This document shows positions 35,833 through 46,786 of a DNA stretch of 64,000 bases, in pieces (position 1 is the first letter of the stretch; each line of letters opens with the position of its first letter). The position numbers were made by a program, and so were the translations under genes. Location: positions 186,001 to 250,000 of the forward strand of contig NZ_FXUL01000004.1 of the NCBI RefSeq assembly GCF_900182955.1, in the 5' to 3' direction. The notes beneath the pieces are model-generated. The model did no database searches. It saw only the letters and a list, made by a program, of their open reading frames with translations, and was not told the origin of the DNA. This stretch comes from Noviherbaspirillum suwonense. Its GTDB lineage: Bacteria > Pseudomonadota > Gammaproteobacteria > Burkholderiales > Burkholderiaceae_D.

Positions 35833-38565
35833 ATGTCTTTCCGTCAAGAATTTATGCTTAAAGGCATCTCCATCCTGCGTACGCGCCAGCCTGGAAAGCG
35901 ACTTGTCGCTTCCGGCAATGCCGGCGTCGTCGCAGTCTGGATGATGGCCCTGATCTGCCTTCTTGCCGTCGTCTGGCAGTTCACGCGCATCTCGCTGGCC
36001 GAGGAAAAGGCAATGCGGGCCGAGCGTTCCCGCGAAAAGGCGGCGGTGCTGGCCCGCGCATATGCCCGGCAGCTGTCGCGTTCGCTGGACCAGATCGAGC
36101 AGGCGGCGCAGGGGCTGCAGTACGACTGGGAGGAATTGCACACGCCCGATCTGCTCGAACGTCGCCTGCGCCGCATCCTTCGCCCGTCCGCCGGCGTGCG
36201 CATTGCCGCGGTGGCCGACAGCAGCGGGCGGCTGCTGGCAGCCACCGGCCTGGTGGAACCAGACGTGTCCGGCACGCCGTTTTTCATCCATCACCAGCAG
36301 CGCGCCGGCAACGGCATCCTGATCAGCCGGAGCACGTCGGGCGTGCTGCCCGAGGCCAACCTGCTGATTTCCCGGCGGCTGGAGTCCGGCGACGGCGGTT
36401 TCGACGGCATCGTGATGTTTGCGGTCGACCCGGCGTCGCTGGCCGACTTCAGCGACGAAAGCGGGCTGGGCCACAACGACTTCCTGACCGTGCTGGACAG
36501 CGCCGGCGCGCCGCTGCTGACCCGCGTCGGCGCCGACCCCCGGCTGGCGTCCGGCCTGTTCCGGCAAGCCTATGTGGCGCCGGCCGACATCGGCGTGACC
36601 CGGGTCGAGTCGCGGGCGTTCACCGACGACGCCGCGCGCACCGTCGCATGGCAGCGCCTGCCGCAGTCCGGCCTGGTGGTGGTCGCCGGGATCGCCGAGC
36701 GGGACATGCTGCTGGCCTATCAGCATTTCGCGAACCAGCGCATTGCCGTCGCCGTCGCCGGCAGCCTGCTGCTGGCGCTCGCGGCCGCCATGGGCATGCG
36801 CATTGCGATGCGCCGCGCCGGCCGCGAACGCCGGCTGGCCGAGGTGCACAAGACCTACAGCATCGCGGTGGATGCCGCCAACGAAGGTTTCTATACCGTG
36901 CAGGCGCTTTATGACGCCGACGGCAACCTGTGCGACTTCCTGATCGAGTACTGCAACGAGCGCGGCGCGGAACTGGTCGGACGGGCCAAGCATGAACTGG
37001 TCGGAAAACGCTTCCTGGAACTGTATTCGGGCAGCCATGCGCAGCAGCTGCTGGCGGTGTTCAGCGCCGCGATGGAGTCCGGCTACCACGAGGACGAGAT
37101 CCTGGCGTCGGCGCACGGGCCGCTCGGGGCGCGCTGGCTGTCGCGCCGCCTGGTGCGTTCCGGCGCCGGCCTGGCGATGACCGTGCGCGACATCTCCGAG
37201 CGGCGGGCCCAGGAACAGGCGCTCAGCCACATGGCCAACACCGACCCGCTGACCGGGCTGCCCAACCGGCACTGGCTGATGGCCTTCCTGCCGCCCGCGA
37301 TCGAGGCGGCGAATGCCTGCAACGGCGGCATGGCGCTGCTGTTCGTCGATCTCGACGATTTCCGCCATATCAACGATTCCTTCGGCCACGGCGCCGGCGA
37401 CGAACTGCTGCGGCAGGCGGCCGCGCGGCTGAAGTCGCTGGTGCGGGCCAGCGACCACGTGGTGCGCCTGGGCGGCGACGAATTCACGGTGGTGCTGCAG
37501 AAGGTGCAGGCGAGCGACGACGTCGCCCGCGTGTCGCGGCTGATCATCAGGGCGATGCAGGAGCCGTTCGATGTCAACGGACAGGGCCAGCACCTGGTCG
37601 AGGCGTCGGTCGGCATCTCGGTGTTTCCGCGCGACGGCGGCGACGCCGACACGCTGCTCAAGCATGCCGACCTGGCGCTGTACGCGGCCAAGGCGGAAGG
37701 CAAGGGCCGCTTTTCCTTCTACCAGCCGGGCCTGTCCGACAAGCTGATGAACCGCCTGGGCAAGGAGCAGGCGCTGCGGCGGGCGATTGCGCAGGACGAA
37801 TTCATCATGGTCTACCAGCCGCGGGTCGAAACGATGGGCGGCGCGCTGTGCGGCATGGAGGCGCTGGTGCGCTGGATGCATCCCGAGCGCGGCCTGCTGC
37901 CGCCGGAGGAATTCATCCAGGTCGCCGAAGACACCGGGATGATCCGGGAAATCGGCTCCGCGGTGATCGAAAAGACGATCGCGCAGATCTCGGTCTGGCA
38001 GGACGCCGGCCTGCCGGTGGTGCCGGTGTCGATCAACGTGTCGGCGCTGCAGTTCGACGAAGGCCACCTGCGTCCGCTGCTGGTGGCCTGCATGCGCCGC
38101 TACCGGGTCAATGCCGACCTGATCGAGATCGAGATCACCGAGTCCAGCATGCTGGGCGGCGGCGACCTGGTCTCCGGCCAGCTGGCGGCGATACGCGAGC
38201 TCGGCATCAAGCTGCTGATCGACGACTTCGGCACCGGCTACTCGTCGCTGTCGCAACTGCAGCGGCTGGAAATGGACGTGCTGAAAATCGACCGCGCATT
38301 CACCTCCCAGCTGCGCAAGGAGTCCAGCGCCAACGTGCTGTTCAACGCGATCGTCGTGATGGCGCATGCGCTCGACATGCGGGTCGTCGCGGAAGGCGTG
38401 GAGACGCTGGAGCAGCTGCGCGCGCTGCAGCTGCTGGGCTGCGACGAGGTGCAGGGCTTCTACGTGTCGCGGCCGGTCGCCGCGTCCGAGATGCCGGCGC
38501 TGATGCAGCGCGAATGCCTGTTCCCGCCGCAGCGCGCCGGCCTGCGGCTGGTCTCCGGCGACTGA
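35833..38565 (+). CDS. Membrane-bound c-di-GMP enzyme, PAS-GGDEF-EAL
   Basis: 910 residues. A transmembrane helix (about 35-55), a periplasmic sensor region, a second helix (about 298-320), a PAS domain (about 335-455), a GGDEF domain and an EAL domain. The cyclase motif G-G-D-E-F is intact at about residue 547, with an inhibitory I-site R-A-S-D five residues before it. The phosphodiesterase motifs M-E-A-L (about 676), I-T-E, D-D-F-G and E-G-V-E-T are intact, so both activities are possible. It turns an external cue into a c-di-GMP change, which often opposes motility. A stem-loop terminator follows. Confidence 0.92.
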   Translation: MSFRQEFMLKGISILRTRQPGKRLVASGNAGVVAVWMMALICLLAVVWQFTRISLAEEKAMRAERSREKAAVLARAYARQLSRSLDQIEQAAQGLQYDWEELHTPDLLERRLRRILRPSAGVRIAAVADSSGRLLAATGLVEPDVSGTPFFIHHQQRAGNGILISRSTSGVLPEANLLISRRLESGDGGFDGIVMFAVDPASLADFSDESGLGHNDFLTVLDSAGAPLLTRVGADPRLASGLFRQAYVAPADIGVTRVESRAFTDDAARTVAWQRLPQSGLVVVAGIAERDMLLAYQHFANQRIAVAVAGSLLLALAAAMGMRIAMRRAGRERRLAEVHKTYSIAVDAANEGFYTVQALYDADGNLCDFLIEYCNERGAELVGRAKHELVGKRFLELYSGSHAQQLLAVFSAAMESGYHEDEILASAHGPLGARWLSRRLVRSGAGLAMTVRDISERRAQEQALSHMANTDPLTGLPNRHWLMAFLPPAIEAANACNGGMALLFVDLDDFRHINDSFGHGAGDELLRQAAARLKSLVRASDHVVRLGGDEFTVVLQKVQASDDVARVSRLIIRAMQEPFDVNGQGQHLVEASVGISVFPRDGGDADTLLKHADLALYAAKAEGKGRFSFYQPGLSDKLMNRLGKEQALRRAIAQDEFIMVYQPRVETMGGALCGMEALVRWMHPERGLLPPEEFIQVAEDTGMIREIGSAVIEKTIAQISVWQDAGLPVVPVSINVSALQFDEGHLRPLLVACMRRYRVNADLIEIEITESSMLGGGDLVSGQLAAIRELGIKLLIDDFGTGYSSLSQLQRLEMDVLKIDRAFTSQLRKESSANVLFNAIVVMAHALDMRVVAEGVETLEQLRALQLLGCDEVQGFYVSRPVAASEMPALMQRECLFPPQRAGLRLVSGD

Positions 38566-38592
38566 GGCCCGTGGCCCCGCAGCGGGCTTTTT
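38566..38592 (+). terminator. Terminator of the GGDEF-EAL gene
   Basis: GCCCG (38567-38571) pairs with CGGGC (38583-38587) around a GC-rich loop and is followed by TTTTTC. It begins one base after the stop codon. Confidence 0.6.
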
Positions 38593-38593
38593 C

Positions 38594-38622
38594 ATGACAC
38601 TGCCTGGCATTTCCTCTATAAT
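38594..38622 (+). promoter_or_regulatory. Sigma-70 promoter upstream of scpB
   Basis: ATGACA (38594-38599) and a perfect TATAAT (38617-38622) are spaced 17 bases. A transcript from here would have about 215 bases before the scpB start used here. That leader contains an in-frame ATG (38653) with AGGAAA before it. Confidence 0.7.
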
Positions 38623-38844
38623 CCGCCGACCGGAGAAGCCAGGAAACCCGCCATGAGCCGCCCAGCACGGGCCCTGAACAGCGCTCCGGCAGCCTTGGCC
38701 GCATGCTCCACTCCATCCACGACGATTGTTCCTCCGGCTAGCTGGTGTCGGAGAGCGGCAGCGAAGTTTCCCGAACAGGCGGCGCTTAGGCCGCCGACTT
38801 TAATCTCAGCAGTCTGCAACCAACTTGCCGTAGATGAATTGCAC

Positions 38845-39513
38845 ATGAATACCGTTGAGGCGAAAAAAGTCCTCGAAACCGCGCTGCTCTGCACGCAGGA
38901 ACCCCTGTCGATGGCCGACCTGAAGAAGCTGTATGCCGACGACGACGGGAACGGCGCCGCGGGCGCCGACACCATCAAGCTGATGCTGGAGCAGCTGCGC
39001 GAGGACTGGCGGGGAAAAGGCATCGAGCTGGTGGCGCTGGCGTCGGGCTGGCGCTTCCAGAGCCGGCCGGAAATGAAGGTCTACCTCGAACGCCTGAACC
39101 CGGAAAAGCCGCCGCGCTACTCGCGGGCGACGCTGGAGACGCTGGCCATCATCGCGTACCGGCAGCCGGTGACGCGCGGCGACATCGAGGAGATACGCGG
39201 CGTGACGGTGAATTCGCAGACCATCAAGATGCTGGAAGACCGCGGCTGGATCGAGGCCATCGGCCATCGCGACGTGCCGGGCCGGCCGGCGCTGCTGGCG
39301 ACGACCAGGCAGTTTCTCGACGACCTCGGCCTGTCCTCGCTGGAGCATTTGCCGCCGCTCCAGGCAGTAAGCAGTCCCGAACTGGCCAGCCGGCTTGCGA
39401 CGGGCGGCACAGATAACGACATTCCATCCCCAGACCACGCGCCCGAACCGATCACAGACGCCGCGCCTGGTCAGCCAAACCAAGAACCGACCAATGACCT
39501 CGCCAATTCCTGA
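38845..39513 (+). CDS. scpB: Segregation and condensation protein ScpB
   Basis: 222 residues. Two winged-helix domains with family stretches [12 protein letters not shown] and [27 protein letters not shown] are present; the C-terminus is acidic and Pro-rich. ScpB works with ScpA and SMC in chromosome condensation. The ATG at 38845 fits the family N-terminus but lacks a good ribosome site. An in-frame ATG at 38653 has one and would add 64 Ala/Pro/Ser-rich residues, so the start is uncertain. The end overlaps rluB by 20 bases. Confidence 0.88.
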   Translation: MNTVEAKKVLETALLCTQEPLSMADLKKLYADDDGNGAAGADTIKLMLEQLREDWRGKGIELVALASGWRFQSRPEMKVYLERLNPEKPPRYSRATLETLAIIAYRQPVTRGDIEEIRGVTVNSQTIKMLEDRGWIEAIGHRDVPGRPALLATTRQFLDDLGLSSLEHLPPLQAVSSPELASRLATGGTDNDIPSPDHAPEPITDAAPGQPNQEPTNDLANS

Positions 39514-40894
39514 AGATTCCAAGCCCGCAGACGCGGCTGACGACACCGCTGCCGCGCCGGCCAGTTCCCGGGAGGGAAGCACGGCGGAGCGCAGCGCGCA
39601 GGCGCCGCGGCCCGTGCGGCGCACCCGCCCAGGCGAGGCAGCGGCCAAGCCGGCCAAGGGCCGCGGCGCGCAGGACAAGCGCGCGCAGCCGGGCGCGAGG
39701 GCCAAGCCCGGTGCGCCGCGCGGCGGCAAGCCTGGCGGCGACGATGCCGACGAGGTGTTCTCGTTCGTGACCTCCGACGCGTTCGACAGCGCGGCCGACG
39801 ACGCCCGCGGCGCCCGCGCCGCCAAGCCGGTCCGGCGCGACCTGACCGCGGACGACGACGCGCCCAAGCTGCACAAGGTGCTGGCCGAAGCCGGACTCGG
39901 CTCGCGGCGCGACATGGAGGAATTGATCGTGGCCGGGCGGGTCTCGGTCAACGGCGAGCCGGCCCACATCGGCCAGCGCATCCTGCCGACCGACCAGGTC
40001 CGCATCAATGGCAAGCCGCTGCAGCGCCGCATCAGCAGGAAGCCGCCGCGGGTCCTGGTCTATCACAAGCCGGCCGGCGAGATCGTCAGCACCAGCGACC
40101 CCGACGGCAGGCCGTCGGTGTTCGACCGCCTGCCGACCATGAAGACCGGCAAGTGGCTGGCGGTCGGACGGCTGGACTTCAACACCGAGGGCCTGCTGCT
40201 GTTTACGACCTCCGGCGACATCGCCAACCGGCTGATGCACCCGCGCTATGGCATCGACCGCGAATACGCGGTGCGCACGCTGGGCGAACTGGAAGAGGGC
40301 ATGAGGCAGAAACTGCTGGCCGGCGTCGAACTGGACGACGGCCTTGCCCAGTTCTCCAAGATCGCCGACGGCGGCGGCGAAGGCGTCAACAAGTGGTACC
40401 GGGTCACGATCGGCGAGGGCCGCAACCGCGAGGTGCGCCGGATGTTCGAGGCGATCGGCCTGACCGTGTCGCGCCTGATCCGCACGCGCTACGGCAGCAT
40501 GACGCTGCCGCGCGGCCTCAAGCGCGGCCGCTGGGAAGAGATGGAAGAAAACGATGTGCGCGGCCTGATGACCATGATCGGCCTGGACAAGCCGGAGCGC
40601 GACAGCGCGCCGCGCGGCCGGACCGATGCGCAGCCGCGGACCGCGGGCGCAAACCCGTTCGACAAGCCGGCCTCGCAGCGCCGTTCGGGGCCGGGACCGG
40701 GAGCGGGACCGCGCTCGCGCCAGCCCGACCCGCTGCAGACCGCGCTCGGTTTTCCGGGCGCCGGCCAGCGCCGCAATGCCGGCCAGGGCCGCACGCCCGA
40801 CCAGGGACCGGGACGCGGGCCGCGTCCCGGCGGCCCGGCAAGATTCACCCCCGGCGGCGCCCAGGGAACGCCGCGCCGCCGTCCTAAAGGTTAA
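39494..40894 (+). CDS. rluB: 23S rRNA pseudouridine synthase RluB
   Basis: 466 residues. A disordered N-terminal extension (about 1-118, Ala/Arg/Gly-rich) is followed by an S4 RNA-binding domain ([15 protein letters not shown]) and the synthase domain with the catalytic Asp in [15 protein letters not shown] long Arg/Gly/Pro tail (about 370-466) ends P-R-R-R-P-K-G. RluB modifies a 23S rRNA uridine (U2605 in E. coli). Both tails are longer than in E. coli and probably bind RNA non-specifically. Confidence 0.92.
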   Translation: MTSPIPEDSKPADAADDTAAAPASSREGSTAERSAQAPRPVRRTRPGEAAAKPAKGRGAQDKRAQPGARAKPGAPRGGKPGGDDADEVFSFVTSDAFDSAADDARGARAAKPVRRDLTADDDAPKLHKVLAEAGLGSRRDMEELIVAGRVSVNGEPAHIGQRILPTDQVRINGKPLQRRISRKPPRVLVYHKPAGEIVSTSDPDGRPSVFDRLPTMKTGKWLAVGRLDFNTEGLLLFTTSGDIANRLMHPRYGIDREYAVRTLGELEEGMRQKLLAGVELDDGLAQFSKIADGGGEGVNKWYRVTIGEGRNREVRRMFEAIGLTVSRLIRTRYGSMTLPRGLKRGRWEEMEENDVRGLMTMIGLDKPERDSAPRGRTDAQPRTAGANPFDKPASQRRSGPGPGAGPRSRQPDPLQTALGFPGAGQRRNAGQGRTPDQGPGRGPRPGGPARFTPGGAQGTPRRRPKG

Positions 40895-40949
40895 GACTGC
40901 GGGTGGATGCTCGCCGCGGTGGCCGGATGGCGCACTGCGGTATTTTTCA

Positions 40950-40978
40950 TTGCGGCGCAGTCCGCATTACCGTATAAT
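40950..40978 (+). promoter_or_regulatory. Sigma-70 promoter of a leader or small RNA
   Basis: TTGCGG (40950-40955), 17 bases, perfect TATAAT (40973-40978). Transcription would start near 40985, 220 bases before rimP. Confidence 0.75.
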
Positions 40979-40984
40979 TCGATA

Positions 40985-41149
40985 GTTAACGAAGGTCGCC
41001 GCAACAGGATTTAAACAGTTTAGGCGACCCGAAGCCTGAGCAGGCGCAGAAGTAGGGGCAGGCACGCAACAGCATGGTGGCAATCATTGAAGCACAGGTC
41101 AAGTTGGCTTGAACGATAAGAAAGATGGGCAGATGCCCATTTTTTTTTT
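40985..41149 (+). ncRNA. Candidate structured leader RNA or sRNA before rimP
   Basis: A run of about 165 bases between a strong promoter and a strong intrinsic terminator, with no credible ORF. It holds a hairpin GGTCGCC (40994-41000) with GGCGACC (41023-41029), a small GCCTG/CAGGC hairpin near 41034, a TCAAG/CTTGA pair near 41100, and the terminator stem. Its end lies 55 bases before the rimP start. It may be an attenuating leader of rimP-nusA-infB (an operon autoregulated by NusA in E. coli) or a free small RNA. I do not recognise a known family. Confidence 0.5.
41125..41149 (+). terminator. Intrinsic terminator upstream of rimP
   Basis: ATGGGCA and TGCCCAT form the stem (41125-41140), followed by a run of ten T. 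It is strong and lies only 55 bases before the rimP start codon, so it either ends the small RNA or acts as an attenuator. Confidence 0.85.
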
Positions 41150-41204
41150 GGCAAACGATTGTGCGCAGGTTGTCGCGGGCCACAGCAAAATTCGGAGAAT
41201 CGCA

Positions 41205-41690
41205 TTGCAATTGTTGCACTTAATTGAAAAGACCGTTGTCGGCATGGGTTATGACCTGGTCGATTTCGAGCAGGCCGGGCGCGGCCTGCTGCGGGTGTTC
41301 ATCGACTTCACCGAGGAAGAGGCCGACCGCGGTTTCATCACCGTGGAAGACTGTGAAAAGGTGACGCACCAGCTGCTGCATGTGCTGACCGTGGAAAATG
41401 CGAATTACGAGCGGCTCGAAGTATCGTCGCCCGGACTGGACAGGCCGCTGAAGAAGCTGGCGGACTACCGCCGGTTTGCCGGGCAGGAAGCGGTGGTCAA
41501 GCTTCGCATGCCCATGGCGGCGGCGGCCAACCGCAAGAATTTCCAGGGCATCCTGCAGGAACCCGAAGAAGACCGGCTCAAGCTTGAATTTGAAGGAAAA
41601 GACGGCCCGGCGATGCTCGAGTTTACGCTCGCCGATGTGGACAAGGCACGACTGGTGCCGAAAGTGGATTTTAGGAGTCGCAAAGCATGA
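41205..41690 (+). CDS. rimP: Ribosome maturation factor RimP
   Basis: 161 residues. It starts at TTG 41205 ([12 protein letters not shown]) with GGAG seven bases earlier. An in-frame ATG at 41109 would put the terminator hairpin inside the coding sequence and is rejected. Conserved [14 protein letters not shown] and [11 protein letters not shown] are present. RimP helps 30S subunit maturation. It is the first gene of the rimP-nusA-infB-rbfA-truB cluster, and its stop overlaps the nusA start by four bases. Confidence 0.92.
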   Translation: MQLLHLIEKTVVGMGYDLVDFEQAGRGLLRVFIDFTEEEADRGFITVEDCEKVTHQLLHVLTVENANYERLEVSSPGLDRPLKKLADYRRFAGQEAVVKLRMPMAAAANRKNFQGILQEPEEDRLKLEFEGKDGPAMLEFTLADVDKARLVPKVDFRSRKA

Positions 41691-43246
41691 GTCGCGAGAT
41701 TTTACTGTTGGTTGACGCGCTGGCGCGCGAAAAGAACGTGGACAAGGAGGTTGTCTTCGGAGCCCTGGAGCATGCGCTTGCGCAGGCGACCAAGAAACGC
41801 TACGAAGGCGATGTCGACATCCGCGTGGCCATCGACCGCGACACGGGCGAGTTCGAAACCTTCCGCCGCTGGCACGTGGTGCCGGACGAGGCAGGCCTGC
41901 AGCTGCCGGACCAGGAAATCCTGCTGTTCGAAGCCAAGGACCAGATCGGCGACATCGAGGTCGACGACTTCATCGAGGAGCCGATCGAGTCGGTCGACTT
42001 CGGTCGCCGCTTCGCGCAGGACACCAAGCAGGTCGTGCTGCAGCGCATCCGCGACGCCGAGCGCGAGCAGATCCTGGCCGACTTCCTCGAGCGCGGCGAC
42101 GCGCTGGTCACCGGCACGATCAAGCGCATGGAACGCGGCGACGCGATCGTCGAGTCCGGCAAGATCGAGGCGCGGCTGCCGCGCGACCAGATGATCCCGA
42201 AGGAAAACCTGCGCATCGGCGACCGGGTCCGCGCTTATATACAGCGCATCGAGCGCAATGCCCGCGGCCCGCAGGTGATCCTGTCGCGCACCGCGCCGGA
42301 ATTCATCATGAAGCTGTTCGAGCTGGAAGTGCCTGAAATCGAGCAGGGCCTGCTGGAAATCAAATCGGCGGCGCGCGACGCCGGCGTCCGCGCCAAGATC
42401 GCGGTGTTCACCAGCGACAAGCGGATCGACCCGATCGGCACCTGCGTCGGCATGCGCGGTTCGCGCGTGCAGGCCGTGACCGGTGAACTGGGCGGCGAGC
42501 GGGTAGACATCGTGCTCTGGTCCGACGATCCGGCGCAGTTCGTGATCGGCGCGCTGGCCCCGGCCAATGTCTCGTCAATCATGGTCGACGAGGAGAAGCA
42601 TGCGATGGACGTGGTGGTGGACGAGGAAAACCTGGCCATCGCCATCGGCCGCGGCGGCCAGAACGTGCGCCTCGCGGCGGAGCTGACCGGCTGGCAGATC
42701 AACATCATGACCGCCGAGGAATCGGCCGACAAGTCCGCGCAGGAAACCGCCGCGGTGCGCCTGCTGTTCATGGAAAAGCTGGACGTCGACCAGGAAGTCG
42801 CCGACATCCTGGCCAACGAGGGGTTTTCCAGCCTGGAGGAGATCGCCTACGTGCCGATCACCGAGATGCTGGAAATCGAATCCTTCGACGAGGACACCGT
42901 CAACGAGCTGCGCAACCGGGCGCGCGACGCGCTGGTGACCGAGGCGATCGCGTCGGAAGAAGGCCTGGAAGGCATGGAAGAGGCGATGGTCAATTTCGAG
43001 GGCATGGACCGTGTCACCGCGGGCAAGCTGGGACTGGCCGGCGTGAAGACGATGGACCAGTTTTCCAGCCTTGCTTACGACGAATTTGGCGCAATACTGG
43101 CACTGCCCGCGGACCGTGCGCGCCAGCTGATAGACAATGCATTTGAAGATGTGACCGATGAGGAGATGAAGCTGATCGACTTGAAGTACGACGATCGCGC
43201 CAAGGCCCTGCAGGCCAAGGCGTGGAGCCTGGCAGCTGTCAAGTAA
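41687..43246 (+). CDS. nusA: Transcription termination/antitermination factor NusA
   Basis: 519 residues: an N-terminal RNA polymerase-binding domain (about 1-125), an S1 domain (about 135-200), two KH domains (about 210-345, with C-V-G-M-R-G-S-R-V and [10 protein letters not shown]) and two acidic helix-hairpin-helix repeats at the C-terminus. NusA controls pausing, termination and antitermination. The stop codon of rimP overlaps the start (ATGA). Confidence 0.96.
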   Translation: MSREILLLVDALAREKNVDKEVVFGALEHALAQATKKRYEGDVDIRVAIDRDTGEFETFRRWHVVPDEAGLQLPDQEILLFEAKDQIGDIEVDDFIEEPIESVDFGRRFAQDTKQVVLQRIRDAEREQILADFLERGDALVTGTIKRMERGDAIVESGKIEARLPRDQMIPKENLRIGDRVRAYIQRIERNARGPQVILSRTAPEFIMKLFELEVPEIEQGLLEIKSAARDAGVRAKIAVFTSDKRIDPIGTCVGMRGSRVQAVTGELGGERVDIVLWSDDPAQFVIGALAPANVSSIMVDEEKHAMDVVVDEENLAIAIGRGGQNVRLAAELTGWQINIMTAEESADKSAQETAAVRLLFMEKLDVDQEVADILANEGFSSLEEIAYVPITEMLEIESFDEDTVNELRNRARDALVTEAIASEEGLEGMEEAMVNFEGMDRVTAGKLGLAGVKTMDQFSSLAYDEFGAILALPADRARQLIDNAFEDVTDEEMKLIDLKYDDRAKALQAKAWSLAAVK

Positions 43247-43292
43247 GCCGGTTTCCACATCATCCACCGCGTCACATAGAAAAGAGGACTGA

Positions 43293-46166
43293 ATGGCGAG
43301 TAACAACGTAGCCCAATTTGCCACCGAGCTGAAGATGCCGGCTGACCTGCTGTTGACACAGCTGCGCGCAGCCGGGGTCGAAAAGAGCTCGACCGACGAC
43401 CAGCTGTCCAAGGAAGACAAGGACAAGCTTCTTGGTCATCTGCGGCGCGCGCATGGTGTGGCACCCGACAGCGAAAAGAAGAAGATCACCCTGACCCGCA
43501 AGGAAACCACCGAGATCAAGCAGGCCGACGCCACGGGCAAGTCGCGCACGATCCAGGTTGAAGTCCGCAAGAAGCGCACCTTTGTGCAGCGCATGGATAC
43601 GCCGCCGGAACCGGCGCCGGTCCAGCAGGCCGCACCCGTCGTGGACGAGGCTGAAATCGCCCGCCGCGAGGAAGAGGCGCGCCGTCAGGCCGAGCAGGCC
43701 GCACGGCAGCAGGCCGAGCTGAAGGAGCGCCAGGAACGCCTGGCCGCGCTGGAAGCCGAGCGCCAGCTGCAGGAAGAAGCCGAGGCACGCGCCGCGCAGA
43801 AGGCAGCCAGCGAAAAGGCGGCTGCCGAAGCCAATGCCCGCAAGGCAGCCGCGCAGGCGCCGGTCCAGGCAGCGGCAGCGGCGGCAGCGCCCGTCGCCGC
43901 CCCGAAAGTGGACCCGGCCGTCGAGGAAGCCAAGCGCGCCGCCGCCGAGGAAGCCGCGAAGAAGCGCGAGCAGGACGCGAAGGAAGCGGCCGAGCGCGCC
44001 GCGGCCGTCGACCGCGCACGCAAGGCGGTCGCCGACGAGGTCGCGCAGATCAAGGCGATGATGAATGCGCCGCGCCGCGTGATCAAGGCCCCGGAACCGG
44101 CGCCCGCGCCGGCCCCGGTGGCGAAGGCCAAGCCGGAAGGCACGCTGCACAAGCCGACCGACAAGAAGCCCGACGCCAAGAAGGATGACAAGAAGCCCGC
44201 GGTCACGCCGGACAAGAAGTCGATCAAGTCGGCCAATGTCTCGTCGACCTGGCAGGATGACGCCAAGAAACGCGGCGGTCCCGGCATCAAGACCCGCGGC
44301 AACACGGGCGGCGGTGGCCGTGACGGCTGGCGCGCCGGCCCGCGCGGCGGACGCCGCGGCGGCCATAGCGACGATCGGGAAAGCAATTTCCAGGCGCCGA
44401 CCGAGGCAGTGGTCAAGGACATCAGCGTGCCGGAAACCATTACCGTGGCCGAACTGGCGCACAAGATGGCGGTCAAGGCTTCCGAGGTCATCAAGCACCT
44501 GATGAAACTGGGCCAGATGGTCACCATCAACCAGGTGCTGGACCAGGAAACGGCGATGATTCTCGTCGAGGAAATGGGCCACACCGCGCATGCGGCGAAA
44601 CTGGACGATCCGGAAGCGCTGCTGCAGGACGGCGACGAGCATGCGGACGCCGAGCAGGTGGCGCGCGCGCCGGTCGTGACCGTCATGGGCCACGTCGACC
44701 ACGGCAAGACCTCGCTGCTGGACTACATCCGGCGCGCCAAGGTGGCGTCCGGCGAGGCCGGCGGCATCACGCAGCACATCGGCGCCTACCACGTGCAGAC
44801 GCCGCGCGGCATGATCACCTTCCTCGACACCCCGGGCCACGAGGCGTTCACCGCCATGCGTGCCCGCGGCGCCAAGGCGACCGACATCGTCATCCTGGTG
44901 GTGGCGGCGGACGACGGCGTGATGCCGCAGACCAAGGAAGCGATTGCCCATGCGAAGGCTGCGGGCGTGCCGCTGGTGGTGGCGATCAACAAGATCGACA
45001 AGCCGGGCGGCAACCTCGACCGCGTTCGCCAGGAACTGATTGCCGAGCAGGTCGTGCCCGAAGAGTACGGCGGCGATTCGCCGTTCGTGCCGGTGTCGGC
45101 CAAGACTGGCGAAGGCGTCGACGCGCTGCTGGAGCAGGTGCTGTTGCAGGCCGAGGTGCTGGAGCTGACGGCGTCGATCGACTCGCCTGCACGCGGCCTG
45201 GTGATCGAAGCCAAGCTCGACAAGGGCCGCGGTCCGGTCGCGACCATCCTGGTGCAGTCCGGCACCCTGCGCCGCGGCGACGTGGTGCTGGCGGGTTCGG
45301 CTTATGGCCGCGTCCGTGCAATGCTGGATGAAAACGGGAAATCGATCAGCGAAGCGGGTCCATCGCTTCCGGTCGAGATCCAGGGCCTGACCGAGGTGCC
45401 GAATGCCGGCGAGGAAGTCATGGTCATGTCCGACGAGCGCAAGGCGCGCGAAATCGGCCTGTTCCGCCAGGGCAAGTTCCGCGACGTAAAGCTGGCCAAG
45501 CAGCAGGCAGCGAAGCTGGAAAACATGTTCGAGCAGATGGCCGAAGGCGAAGTCAAGTCGCTGCCGATGATCATCAAGACCGACGTGCAGGGTTCGCAGG
45601 AAGCGCTGGTGCAGTCGCTGCAGAAGCTCTCCACCAGCGAAGTCCGTGTCCAGGTCGTGCATGCGGGCGTTGGCGGCATCACCGAGTCGGACGTCAACCT
45701 GGCGGTCGCCTCGAAAGCGGTCATCATCGGCTTCAACACCCGGGCTGACGCCCAGGCGCGCAAGCTGGCGGAATCCAACGGCGTCGACATCCGTTACTAC
45801 AACATCATTTACGATGCGGTGGACGAGATCAAGGCGGCAATGTCGGGCATGCTGGCGCCGGAGAAGCGCGAGAGCAATATCGGCCTGGTCGAAATCCGCC
45901 AGGTCATCATGGTCAGCAAGGTCGGCGCGATTGCCGGTTGCTACGTGCTCGAAGGCGTGGCCCGTCGCGGTGCATCGGCAAGGCTGCTGCGCAACAACGT
46001 GGTGGTCTGGACCGGCGAGCTCGATTCGCTCAAGCGCTTCAAGGACGACGTCAAGGAAGTCAAGTCCGGCTTCGAATGCGGCCTGACGCTGAAGAACTTC
46101 AACGACATCCAGGAAGGCGACCAGCTCGAGCTGTTCGAAGTCCAGGAGGTGGCGCGCACGCTGTAA
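43293..46166 (+). CDS. infB: Translation initiation factor IF-2
   Basis: 957 residues. The N-terminal IF2 domain is followed by a long Ala/Glu/Arg/Lys-rich helical linker (about 100-350), a second IF2N-type domain, then the GTPase domain with [14 protein letters not shown] and N-K-I-D motifs, and domains II-IV. It brings initiator tRNA-fMet to the 30S subunit. The gene for that tRNA is also in this window. An in-frame GTG-type internal start (IF2-beta form) cannot be judged. Confidence 0.96.
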   Translation: MASNNVAQFATELKMPADLLLTQLRAAGVEKSSTDDQLSKEDKDKLLGHLRRAHGVAPDSEKKKITLTRKETTEIKQADATGKSRTIQVEVRKKRTFVQRMDTPPEPAPVQQAAPVVDEAEIARREEEARRQAEQAARQQAELKERQERLAALEAERQLQEEAEARAAQKAASEKAAAEANARKAAAQAPVQAAAAAAAPVAAPKVDPAVEEAKRAAAEEAAKKREQDAKEAAERAAAVDRARKAVADEVAQIKAMMNAPRRVIKAPEPAPAPAPVAKAKPEGTLHKPTDKKPDAKKDDKKPAVTPDKKSIKSANVSSTWQDDAKKRGGPGIKTRGNTGGGGRDGWRAGPRGGRRGGHSDDRESNFQAPTEAVVKDISVPETITVAELAHKMAVKASEVIKHLMKLGQMVTINQVLDQETAMILVEEMGHTAHAAKLDDPEALLQDGDEHADAEQVARAPVVTVMGHVDHGKTSLLDYIRRAKVASGEAGGITQHIGAYHVQTPRGMITFLDTPGHEAFTAMRARGAKATDIVILVVAADDGVMPQTKEAIAHAKAAGVPLVVAINKIDKPGGNLDRVRQELIAEQVVPEEYGGDSPFVPVSAKTGEGVDALLEQVLLQAEVLELTASIDSPARGLVIEAKLDKGRGPVATILVQSGTLRRGDVVLAGSAYGRVRAMLDENGKSISEAGPSLPVEIQGLTEVPNAGEEVMVMSDERKAREIGLFRQGKFRDVKLAKQQAAKLENMFEQMAEGEVKSLPMIIKTDVQGSQEALVQSLQKLSTSEVRVQVVHAGVGGITESDVNLAVASKAVIIGFNTRADAQARKLAESNGVDIRYYNIIYDAVDEIKAAMSGMLAPEKRESNIGLVEIRQVIMVSKVGAIAGCYVLEGVARRGASARLLRNNVVVWTGELDSLKRFKDDVKEVKSGFECGLTLKNFNDIQEGDQLELFEVQEVARTL

Positions 46167-46396
46167 GGCGGCAACCCGTCAAACCGGTCGGGATTCAGCG
46201 GTGTACGATGTACATCGCCGGATCCCGATTTTTTTGGCTGGAACGCGCCAGCATGCGCCGCCGTCGGCCGGGAATCAGCGGAAAAGGCGGCGAAGCGCTT
46301 GCCGGACCGTCCACTCCGCAAGACGCCCGCGCCAGAAGGCCTGCCCCTGTTTTTGCGGGCACGCCATCCACTCATCAAACACCACACTCCATCATC

Positions 46397-46786
46397 ATGG
46401 CCAAACACAGCAAAACCATGCCGGCCCGCGGATTGCGCGTGGCCGACCAGATCCAGCGCGACCTGGCGGAAATCATCGCCTATGAACTCAAGGACCCCCG
46501 GGTCGGCATGATCACGCTGACCGAAGTCCAGCTCACCCCGGACTATGCGCATGCCAAGGTGTTCTTCACCACCCTGGCCGACGACCCGGAAACCGTGCGC
46601 AACACAGTGCAGGGCTTGTCCAAGGCCGCCGGCTTCATCCGGCTGCAGCTGGGCAAGCGCGTGACCATCCATACCTTGCCGGAACTGCATTTCGTGCACG
46701 ACCAGTCGACCGCGCGCGGTTCGGCGCTGTCCAAACTGATAGACGAAGCCAACGCCACCCGCGCGCTGGATGCGGATGAAGGCTGA
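46397..46786 (+). CDS. rbfA: Ribosome-binding factor A
   Basis: 129 residues. KH-like fold with [26 protein letters not shown] and P-E-L-H-F-V-H-D. RbfA binds the 30S subunit and helps 16S rRNA 5'-end maturation, also under cold stress. The ATG at 46397 gives the M-A-K-H-S-K start. A 230-base gap separates it from infB, with no gene. It overlaps truB. Confidence 0.94.
   Translation: MAKHSKTMPARGLRVADQIQRDLAEIIAYELKDPRVGMITLTEVQLTPDYAHAKVFFTTLADDPETVRNTVQGLSKAAGFIRLQLGKRVTIHTLPELHFVHDQSTARGSALSKLIDEANATRALDADEG

Noticed and set aside
35797..38610. 937-codon minus-strand frame opposite the GGDEF-EAL gene
   Set aside because: High GC removes stop codons from the antisense frame. The translation is His/Arg/Gln-rich without domains, whereas the plus strand encodes all PAS, GGDEF and EAL motifs.
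43272..45662. 796-codon minus-strand frame opposite infB
   Set aside because: Antisense shadow; the infB frame has intact GTPase motifs.
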